A model generated the notes under the pieces. The model was given only the letters and a program-made list of their open reading frames with translations. It made no database searches and was not told the origin of the DNA. A stretch of 6,626 nucleotides of DNA. It comes from Patescibacteria group bacterium (lineage in GTDB: Bacteria; Patescibacteriota; Gracilibacteria; UBA1369). The translations under genes were made by a program, and so were the position numbers. The stretch is taken from assembly GCA_018825335.1 (NCBI GenBank), contig JAHJEW010000030.1:1-6626 (forward strand), read 5' to 3'. Of the stretch, positions 1 through 4,837 are shown piece by piece. Each line of letters starts with the position of its first letter. The stretch's first letter is position 1.

Positions 1-329
1 AAAATTGCCGGTCCGGCTATCATTCCCGACCAGTTTAGAGCTATAAGCCAGTCAAAACCATTCATCAATACTTTTCCAATGAAGATCAAAAGAATATAGA
101 AAATTCCTGCCAGAATAAATCCAATTGTTCCGACCAATTCGTGTTTCCAGGATATGATTACAATGATCAGTAGAATCAATGCCGGGATATTGTGAATAAA
201 TAGACCAAGAGCGATTTCCCAAAAGCTTAAATTTTCCTCAAAAACATCCAATGAAAACAGCATTAAGAACAGGATGAATATTATTGACAATATTCTTGGC
301 GCCCAATATGTGAGTTTGTTTTTTACCAA
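1..329 (-). CDS. Membrane protein, 3' end cut by window edge
   Basis: An open frame runs off the window's left edge after about 109 codons. From the proposed TTG start it begins MVKNKLTYWAPRILSIIFIL, then shows a hydrophobic segment, an acidic stretch (DVFEENLSFWEIA), a second segment (HNIPALILLIIVIISW), the pair K-H-E, and a third segment (GFILAGIFYILLIFIG). This pattern resembles the small DUF7670-type membrane proteins often seen in uncultivated bacteria; the name is recalled, not searched. TTG at 329 is the only conventional start before the first helix, and it overlaps the stop of the upstream methyltransferase gene, which suggests translational coupling. The alternative is ATG at 263, but that would cut into the first hydrophobic segment. 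No function can be assigned. Reality of the gene is fairly sure; the start is not. Confidence 0.72.
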   Translation of the reverse strand, partial: MVKNKLTYWAPRILSIIFILFLMLFSLDVFEENLSFWEIALGLFIHNIPALILLIIVIISWKHELVGTIGFILAGIFYILLIFIGKVLMNGFDWLIALNWSGMIAGPAI

Positions 330-997
330 ATGCCGGGTATTAATCGATATTTTACTTTTTTCATATATTCCCTATAACCTTTCAAATCTCTCAATAAAAC
401 TTCTTCTTCATTAAATATTCTTAGAATTATGAAAGGAATAATGGAAATGAAAAAAAATAATGCCCAATATGAGCCTAATGCGATCGGCAAAAAAATATAC
501 ATTAATATTGCTCCGGCATACATCGGATGTCTTACTACCGAGTATGGTCCCGTTGTTATGACTTTTTGTCCTTTTTCAACAACCACTATCCTCGACGCAT
601 ATCTGTTCTCTTTGAATACAAAAAGGATTATCAGGTATCCGAAGAAAATAATAATGTCCGATAAGATGACAAGAAATGTTGGAATGTTTGACCAGCCATA
701 TCTGTAATCAAATCCGGGAATTAGAAAACCTGCAAGAAAGATTAATGTTGCTATTTTAATAATTGTTTTTTGTTTAATTTCTTTCTCCTTGAATTTCATT
801 CTTCTTTCCAGAAATTTTGGATCATGTTTTAGAAAGTATATTAGTACAAAAAAAGCGGGTATGAAAAAAGTGCCTATAAATAACCATGCATGCCAGTACA
901 TTATTGAGCCCGCCGGCAGAAAAAGTATCAAACAGGAGATTATTATCCCAATTATAAAAATTGAAAAAATCTTTATTGTTATTTTTTTTCTGTTCAT
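323..997 (-). CDS. Isoprenylcysteine carboxyl methyltransferase-like membrane protein
   Basis: This 224-residue integral membrane protein belongs to the ICMT/PEMT-like SAM-dependent methyltransferase group. Hydrophobic segments lie near residues 9-28, 36-56, 80-95, 107-128 and 163-193. The diagnostic C-terminal half is intact: GPYSVVRHPMY at 150-160 (the family's G-P-Y-x-x-x-R-H-P-x-Y SAM-site motif), NEEEVLL at 196-202, a Y-x-x-Y pair at 208-211, and the closing YRLIPGIW. Eukaryotic members methylate prenylated cysteines. Most bacterial members have no known substrate and may act on lipids or small molecules, so the substrate here is open. The ATG at 997 has a good Shine-Dalgarno site (AAGGA at 1006-1010), which is unusual for this window. 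It lies 49 nt downstream of the lipoprotein gene, and its stop overlaps the next gene. Confidence 0.9.
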   Translation of the reverse strand: MNRKKITIKIFSIFIIGIIISCLILFLPAGSIMYWHAWLFIGTFFIPAFFVLIYFLKHDPKFLERRMKFKEKEIKQKTIIKIATLIFLAGFLIPGFDYRYGWSNIPTFLVILSDIIIFFGYLIILFVFKENRYASRIVVVEKGQKVITTGPYSVVRHPMYAGAILMYIFLPIALGSYWALFFFISIIPFIILRIFNEEEVLLRDLKGYREYMKKVKYRLIPGIW

Positions 998-1005
998 GAT
1001 GTCTT

Positions 1006-1010
1006 TCCTT
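1006..1010 (-). promoter_or_regulatory. Ribosome binding site of the methyltransferase gene
   Basis: The minus strand reads AAGGA eight nucleotides before the ATG at 997. It is the only convincing Shine-Dalgarno site in the window and supports that start. Confidence 0.6.
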
Positions 1011-1046
1011 TTATTTCTAGATTAATTATCTGTAACCGGCCAAATA

Positions 1047-1631
1047 TTATTTTGCACAATCGGACAGCATCTTGGCGGGGAATCCATATTTATTCAGATC
1101 ACATGGGATTATTCCATTACCGTCGTGAACTATCTGCCATTCTCCGTCAGTTTTTACCGCCAGAAAAATTCCGCCGGGTTCCCCGATTTTAAAATTTACA
1201 CTTCCGCGTGCGTGGTTTGCTGCTTCCTGCTCTATGATCACTGATACATCCTCCGCATATTGTGGATATTTTTCTGCAAAAAGTTTTTGCAGTACATTGC
1301 TCGTTGACTCTTCCGGAAGCAAAAGTCCGGTACAGCGCCAGTTGATCTCGGCTGTTTTTGTGTTTTCCGAAACAACGCAGGCCGGATTGCAACCTTTATT
1401 TGTTGATTTAAGATTTGCGTCGAACCACCATGTTTGGGAATTATCGTTGTAATATCCGGGTGAAAGAGATTCTCCTTCTTTAATGCAATTTTTTTCCGCG
1501 ATGATTTTGGCTTCAGCCTCTGTTAATCCGACTTTGGTGGATTCGGATGCGGGGGGCTGGATATTAAATGTACATCCTGTAAAAGCAAGTACGATGACGC
1601 TTGCAATGGCGATGATTGATTTTTTATTCAT
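1047..1631 (-). CDS. Secreted lipoprotein of unknown function
   Basis: The 194-residue protein starts with a short basic end (MNKK), a hydrophobic core, and a lipobox-like FTGC with the lipidated cysteine at residue 20. It should therefore be exported and anchored to the membrane by a lipid. The mature part appears to have two sections. Residues about 35-100 (LTEAEAKIIAEKNC, a YYNDNSQTWWFD strand, paired cysteines and N-W-R-C) look like a PepSY-type or inhibitor-like alpha/beta module. Residues about 110-192 (a helix with KYPQYAEDVSV, then GGIFLAVKTDGEWQIVHDGN and a final Cys-containing tail) resemble a lipoprotein C-terminal domain common in uncultivated bacteria. The even set of mature cysteines suggests disulfides. 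No enzyme motif is visible. The ATG at 1631 is fixed by the signal peptide. It follows the cupin gene by 29 nt and may have its own promoter. Confidence 0.88.
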   Translation of the reverse strand: MNKKSIIAIASVIVLAFTGCTFNIQPPASESTKVGLTEAEAKIIAEKNCIKEGESLSPGYYNDNSQTWWFDANLKSTNKGCNPACVVSENTKTAEINWRCTGLLLPEESTSNVLQKLFAEKYPQYAEDVSVIIEQEAANHARGSVNFKIGEPGGIFLAVKTDGEWQIVHDGNGIIPCDLNKYGFPAKMLSDCAK

Positions 1632-1641
1632 GGTTTTTGAA

Positions 1642-1647
1642 ATTATA
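1642..1647 (-). promoter_or_regulatory. Putative -10 box for the lipoprotein gene
   Basis: A perfect TATAAT on the minus strand sits 10 nt before the lipoprotein ATG, in the 29-nt gap after the cupin stop. There is no good -35 at the usual distance. A transcript from it would have a leader of only a few nucleotides. Such a box can arise by chance in AT-rich DNA. Confidence 0.35.
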
Positions 1648-1660
1648 TGGGTAAAATATG

Positions 1661-2059
1661 CTATTCGGTTGTTACGCCATCAAATTCCGCTTCGTTGGCC
1701 TCGGCTATTTCTTTGGTTTCTCTTACAATACCGTCTTTATGGTGGGCAGGGGAATAAATCGTATAAAGCTTCAGATCCTCTGTATCCGATGTGTTAATGA
1801 TATTGTGATTTGCTCCCGCGGGCACAACCACCGCGGAACCATCACCGACTTCATATTCATTGCCGTCAATAATGCACTTTCCCTGTCCTTTTTCAAAGCG
1901 GAAGAATTGATCGTTTTCGGAATGAATTTCCATACCGATCTCCTCATTGGGTTTTAAACTCATTAGAACCAGCTGGCTGTGTTTTGATGTGTAAAGCACC
2001 TTGCGGAAATTTTCATTTTCCAGCGTGTCTTTTTCAATGTTTGCGGTAAATCCTTTCAT
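1661..2059 (-). CDS. Small cupin-domain protein
   Basis: This 132-residue single-domain cupin is of the type usually annotated as mannose-6-phosphate isomerase-like. The first cupin motif spans about residues 39-60, with candidate metal ligands H46, Q51 (where many cupins have a second histidine) and E56. The second motif is PAGANHNI, with H85. The segment LKLYTIYSPAHHKDG (97-110) is typical of this subgroup. Such proteins bind a divalent metal and a small ligand, often a sugar or organic acid, in the cytoplasm; sequence alone does not set the activity. The ATG at 2059 gives the usual family N-terminus. There is no Shine-Dalgarno site; a possible -10 (TATACT, 2073-2078) lies 13 nt upstream. 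It is the first gene after a degraded repeat copy and is followed closely by the lipoprotein gene. Confidence 0.9.
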   Translation of the reverse strand: MKGFTANIEKDTLENENFRKVLYTSKHSQLVLMSLKPNEEIGMEIHSENDQFFRFEKGQGKCIIDGNEYEVGDGSAVVVPAGANHNIINTSDTEDLKLYTIYSPAHHKDGIVRETKEIAEANEAEFDGVTTE

Positions 2060-2083
2060 GGAAAATTTTAAAAGTATATAAAT

Positions 2084-2165
2084 GTTTTAACCTGGCTATA
2101 TTAAGCCCAAGGTGAATAGTTGTCCAACTTGAGAGATGTCTTTGGGCATGGTGGAGCCCGGCTTT
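2084..2165. repeat. Degraded copy of the attC-like structured element
   Basis: The stretch aligns with the interior of the element at 4069-4224 (about 4094-4172) at roughly three quarters of positions by eye. Shared blocks include TGAA-AGT, AACTTG-GAGA, CTTT-GGGC and GGAGCC. Both outer arms are missing or unrecognisable. One internal hairpin is kept by compensating changes: GGCT/AGCC (2095-2108) here, where the other copy has GGTAT/ATGCC. A second hairpin, GGGC/GCCC, surrounds GGAG. It begins 6 nt after the deaminase stop and ends before the cupin gene's promoter region, the same relative place as the other copies. Confidence 0.7.
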
Positions 2166-2171
2166 AATTAA

Positions 2172-3191
2172 TTAGCCGATCTGCATATGCGAGTATTTGT
2201 CGACTTTTTCAATCATTTGCTGCTTTGTTTTTTCGATTAAAAAACTGGCCGTGAATGAGTTTCTTGCTAGTTTAACTATTTCTTCCTTTGATAGGTCCAA
2301 GGCGTCTGAAATTGCCAGGTAATTTTCGTTTACATAGCCGCCAAAATAGGCCGGGTCGTCCGAGTTTATTGTTATTAGAAGCCCTTTTTCGAGCATTTTC
2401 CGGAGTGGATGATTATTCAGGTCATTGACTACTTTTAATTTGAGGTTGGAAAGAGGGCAAACAGTTAATGGCATTTTGCGACTTACTAATTCCTGGACCA
2501 GTTTTTCATCATCCAGTGAATGGTTGCCGTGATCTACCCGTGATACTTTTAATAGATCCAATGCTTCCCACACATATTCGGCAGGTCCTTCTTCTCCCGC
2601 GTGTGCCACCGTTAGAAATCCTTCCTCTCCGGCACGTTCAAAAACTCGTTGGAATTTGGATGGTGGATTCCCAACCTCGGATGAATCCAACCCAACCGCT
2701 GTAATTAAGTCCTTGTGATTGAGGGCTTGTTCAAGGGTTTTCATTGCCGCCTCTTCATCGAGATGTCGCAGGAAACACATTATCAGTTTTGTGCTTATCC
2801 CCAGCTTATTTTGTCCGTCTTGTAGTGCGTTGTGTATGCCTTTAACCACGGTTTGAAACTCTATGCCTCTGTCTGTATGCGCTTGTGGGTCAAAAAAGAT
2901 TTCCGCATGAAGCACATTTTGTGAGTGCGCTTTTTCCAGGTAGGCCCATGTCATGTCATAATAATCCTGCTCTTCGATTAAAACGCCTGTTCCTTCGTAG
3001 TAAATATCAAGGAAATCTTGAAGATTATTAAAATCATAAGCTTTTTTCAGTTCTTCCACCGACCTGTATTTTATTTCTATGTTGTTGCGTCTGGCAATCT
3101 TAAACATTAATTCCGGTTCCAGAGTTCCTTCAATATGTAAATGCAGTTCCGCTTTGGGAATACCTTTTATGAAGTCTTCAAGTGTGGTCAA
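2172..3191 (-). CDS. Adenine deaminase-like member of the adenosine deaminase family
   Basis: This complete 339-residue zinc hydrolase of the adenosine/adenine deaminase family carries the metal motif HLH (H17, H19, followed by IEGTLEPELMF), HAGEE with H197 and catalytic E200, VDHG with H221, and NSDDPAYFGG with D278 and D279. The segments CFLRHL, AVGLDSSE and DDPAYFGGY are typical of the type-2 adenine deaminase branch (bacterial and yeast Aah1-like enzymes) rather than classical adenosine deaminases. The likely reaction is adenine to hypoxanthine plus ammonia in the cytoplasm, for purine salvage. The start is TTG at 3191 with no Shine-Dalgarno site; the next ATG (residue 29) would remove the zinc-binding HLH. 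The gene lies 21 nt after the SLH gene, in the same frame, and is followed by a degraded repeat. Family is certain; adenine specificity is inferred. Confidence 0.93.
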   Translation of the reverse strand: MTTLEDFIKGIPKAELHLHIEGTLEPELMFKIARRNNIEIKYRSVEELKKAYDFNNLQDFLDIYYEGTGVLIEEQDYYDMTWAYLEKAHSQNVLHAEIFFDPQAHTDRGIEFQTVVKGIHNALQDGQNKLGISTKLIMCFLRHLDEEAAMKTLEQALNHKDLITAVGLDSSEVGNPPSKFQRVFERAGEEGFLTVAHAGEEGPAEYVWEALDLLKVSRVDHGNHSLDDEKLVQELVSRKMPLTVCPLSNLKLKVVNDLNNHPLRKMLEKGLLITINSDDPAYFGGYVNENYLAISDALDLSKEEIVKLARNSFTASFLIEKTKQQMIEKVDKYSHMQIG

Positions 3192-3212
3192 ATTGTATTG
3201 TAAATAATGAAC

Positions 3213-3602
3213 TTATGGACCTGTACAGACCTCATCGTATACTGTCTGGACATCACCCCAATTGGGATCTGATGTTGGAAGAGCATCTTTTTCAATTCCA
3301 GTGCAAATTAAATTTTGCAATTTACCAACATTTCCACTTCTATAGGCGGTTACCAATTGATTATCATATCTTTGCAAGATAGTAACTAATTGTGCTCTGG
3401 TAACTGCATCACTGGGGCCGAAATTTCCGTTGCTATACCCCAGAACAATACCGGTGGTATTTGCCCAGTCTACGGAATCGCCGTAATAAGCATTGTAATC
3501 TACATCGGGAAATTTTGTGACTGCACCTTGTGCAAAAACAATTCCTAATGTTAGAAGTGCGCCTGTTAGTATCAAGGCAATGGAGGAAAGCGTTTTCTTC
3601 AT
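3213..3602 (-). CDS. Secreted protein with a single SLH domain
   Basis: The 129-residue precursor has a signal peptide (MKKT, a hydrophobic core, and a cleavage-like VFA before Q25). It is followed at once by one S-layer homology domain, about residues 30-80, showing FPDV, YYGDSVDWANTTGIVLGY, G-x-F-G-P and VTRAQLVTILQRY. SLH domains attach surface proteins to cell-wall polymers, normally as a set of three; here there is one and no attached catalytic domain. The C-terminal 45 residues include C100 and C126, which could form a disulfide. It may be a minimal surface protein or an oligomerising SLH unit. The ATG at 3602 is set by the signal peptide. A promoter candidate lies directly upstream, partly inside a repeat remnant. 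The deaminase gene follows in the same frame. Confidence 0.9.
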   Translation of the reverse strand: MKKTLSSIALILTGALLTLGIVFAQGAVTKFPDVDYNAYYGDSVDWANTTGIVLGYSNGNFGPSDAVTRAQLVTILQRYDNQLVTAYRSGNVGKLQNLICTGIEKDALPTSDPNWGDVQTVYDEVCTGP

Positions 3603-3631
3603 GTTTTTCGGGTTAAAGAAATAATGGATTG

Positions 3632-3660
3632 ATTGTATAACTTTTTTTCATTTCATGCAA
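3632..3660 (-). promoter_or_regulatory. Putative promoter of the SLH-deaminase pair
   Basis: On the minus strand, TTGCAT (3655-3660) and TACAAT (3632-3637) are separated by exactly 17 nt and lie 29 nt before the SLH ATG. The -35 half falls inside the terminal GTTGCAT of the repeat remnant. Both hexamers are close to the sigma-70 consensus. This is a motif match only. Confidence 0.5.
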
Positions 3661-3692
3661 CGTCCGTGCACTGTGCGAATTTTGAATTTGCT
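3655..3692. repeat. Half-copy of the attC-like element
   Basis: AACGT followed by a G-C-rich stretch and GCGAA (3659-3679) matches the left arm of the element at 4073-4093 without gaps, with 15 of 21 bases identical by eye; the match then weakens through TTTTGAATTTG. The opposite arm and both internal hairpins are absent. Read along the genes, it starts 8 nt after the stop of the 96-residue gene and ends in GTTGCAT, one mismatch from GTTRRRY. It looks like an end remnant left by an internal deletion. Confidence 0.55.
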
Positions 3693-3700
3693 AGATTTAT

Positions 3701-3991
3701 CTACTTTTCAAAACCGAGCCTGCTCCTTATTTCATCAATTCTTTCTGGCACATCTGGATCTCCCAGCAAGCCTCCGTGAGAACCTTCTGTTAATTTCTCA
3801 AGGTCAGAAAATAATTTGTGCAGATCAACCAGTGTTTTTCTTTGGGTATCAGTTAAATTATGCCTGTTGGCATGATCCATTAAGCATAGGTCTGCCACTA
3901 GTTCTTTTAATGGTTCTTTTAAAGAGCTAACGCGCAGCATTACTTCATCTAACATACCTTGATAGTCTGGACCTTTTTCTGAAATACTCAT
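3701..3991 (-). CDS. Helical 96-residue protein of unknown function
   Basis: I do not recognise this protein. It has no signal peptide or membrane segment, is rich in Leu, Glu, Asp and Lys, and should be mostly alpha-helical: about residues 9-38, about 48-70 after an N-L-T-D-T-Q cap, and a short final helix (ERIDEIRSRLGF), joined by a Gly-rich turn (SHGGLLGDPD). The heptad-like leucines in residues 13-37 and 54-66 suggest a small helical bundle or dimer in the cytoplasm. The ATG at 3991 has no Shine-Dalgarno site but does have a promoter-like pair upstream. The gene stands alone between two copies of the structured element, like a one-gene cassette. Its coding status rests on clean start, stop and promoter placement and protein-like composition. 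Confidence 0.72.
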   Translation of the reverse strand: MSISEKGPDYQGMLDEVMLRVSSLKEPLKELVADLCLMDHANRHNLTDTQRKTLVDLHKLFSDLEKLTEGSHGGLLGDPDVPERIDEIRSRLGFEK

Positions 3992-4018
3992 AGTGGAATG
4001 GTTAAAATTTAGGGAATA

Positions 4019-4047
4019 TGAATATTACAAATTTTTCTGAAAGTCAA
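4019..4047 (-). promoter_or_regulatory. Putative promoter of the 96-residue protein gene
   Basis: TTGACT (4042-4047) and TATTCA (4019-4024) on the minus strand are 17 nt apart, and the -10 lies 27 nt before the ATG at 3991. The -35 differs from TTGACA at one base. It starts 21 nt after the end of the structured element, so the gene could be expressed independently of its neighbours. Confidence 0.5.
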
Positions 4048-4068
4048 ATATAGATTTTTCATTTTTTC

Positions 4069-4224
4069 GCCTAACGTTTGCGCCCAATGCGAAGTTTGCA
4101 ACTGGTATAATATGCCGAAGGCTGAACAGTGGCAAACTTGGGAGAGGGCTTTCGGGCCGAGCGGAGCCGGCCGAAAAGAAAGCCCGAACCGCATACGCAG
4201 TGTTCGTATAATGTACATGTTTTT
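4069..4224. repeat. Structured attC-like element, best-preserved copy
   Basis: This intergenic element has nested inverted repeats. The outer stem is AAC/GTT (4073-4075 with 4202-4204), TGCG/CGCA (4079-4082 with 4196-4199) and ATGCG/CGCAT (4087-4091 with 4190-4194), separated by small unequal loops. Inside are two hairpins. The first pairs AAGTTTGC with GCAAACTT (4092-4099, 4132-4139) and contains the smaller GGTAT/ATGCC hairpin at 4104-4116. The second pairs GGGCTTTC with GAAAGCCC (4146-4153, 4178-4185). Along the gene strand it ends in GTTAGGC (4069-4075), an exact fit to the integron attC core GTTRRRY; the opposite core is poor. Beyond the outer stem, ATGTACATGTTTT (4211-4223) is shared with the copy at 6380-6534. 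It follows the DUF998-like gene's stop. It could also be a non-integron palindromic repeat or a structured RNA. Confidence 0.75.
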
Positions 4225-4237
4225 CTTTTTTGTTTTT

Positions 4238-4804
4238 TTAATTATTTTTCCTTATCGACAGTATCCCTCCAAAACTTGCAGTCCAGATTAAAATCGGATA
4301 AAAAGCCAGACGCTCCATGCCACCTATTCCAAGGCCTAGCGTTAGATCCGCCAAAAGCAATCCGGTAGCTATTAAGGAAAAAAGTCCGAGCAAGACTGAT
4401 ATTTGACCGAACCACTGTAATTTTAATTTGAACGCTGCAATCATCATCATGCCTCCAAAAATAAATCCGATCAAAGCAAGTGTTAAATGAGCCACGGCAA
4501 AGTCGGCTGGAAAAATTCCAACACCAAAGAAACCAAGTCCGGTTAATAGCGCAAGCAAGGCGAACAATTTATTTTTCGAGCGCATAATGTTCGCTGCCAA
4601 CATAACTGATGCTCCAAATAATAAAATTGAAATATTAAAAAGCCAGGCTGCAGAGGACCCTGCCATTCCAAGATCGCTGATATAATTGTTAGCAATGTTG
4701 TAATTCGGATACAAAGCCGCAGCCACTACCATGCACAGAAACAGTTGAGTTGGCCCCAAAAACAGTAGAATCCCAACATTTGGATGTTTTATTTTTTTGA
4801 ACAT
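4238..4804 (-). CDS. DUF998-like six-helix membrane protein
   Basis: The 188-residue protein has about six transmembrane helices (near residues 10-32, 53-72, 79-98, 104-125, 130-152 and 165-183). Conserved-looking loop residues fit the DUF998 family found in bacteria and archaea: YPNYNIANNYISDLG (32-46) after helix 1, G-I-F-P-A-D (96-101) with H106, and GGMERLAFYPILIW (161-174) before and in the last helix. The conserved acidic and histidine residues at the membrane face suggest an enzyme or transporter, but the family has no settled function. The ATG at 4804 lies 33 nt after the deiminase stop and has no Shine-Dalgarno site; TATAAT at 4826-4831 could give it a separate promoter. The structured element follows its stop by 13 nt. 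Confidence 0.86.
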   Translation of the reverse strand: MFKKIKHPNVGILLFLGPTQLFLCMVVAAALYPNYNIANNYISDLGMAGSSAAWLFNISILLFGASVMLAANIMRSKNKLFALLALLTGLGFFGVGIFPADFAVAHLTLALIGFIFGGMMMIAAFKLKLQWFGQISVLLGLFSLIATGLLLADLTLGLGIGGMERLAFYPILIWTASFGGILSIRKNN

Positions 4805-4825
4805 AAGAGTTTTGTTTAAAGATTA

Positions 4826-4831
4826 ATTATA
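4826..4831 (-). promoter_or_regulatory. Putative -10 box for the DUF998-like gene
   Basis: A minus-strand TATAAT lies 21 nt before the ATG at 4804, just after the deiminase stop. The best upstream partner, TTCATT (4848-4853) at 16 nt, is weak and lies in the end of the deiminase gene. The gene may equally be read from the deiminase promoter. Confidence 0.3.
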
Positions 4832-4837
4832 TATTTT

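Noticed and set aside
1483..1957. Overlapping plus-strand frames opposite the cupin and lipoprotein genes
   Set aside because: They are antisense shadows of genes with clear domain motifs.
4146..4185. The GGGCTTTC/GAAAGCCC hairpin as an intrinsic terminator of the DUF998-like gene
   Set aside because: No T-run follows it on the minus strand, and it is nested within a larger conserved fold.
4009..4218. A 69-codon minus-strand frame covering the structured element
   Set aside because: It coincides almost exactly with the inverted-repeat element, has no ribosome site, and its translation is explained by the repeat's base composition.
3655..4224. The 96-residue gene as a toxin or antitoxin
   Set aside because: There is no partner gene next to it and no toxin or DNA-binding motif in its sequence.
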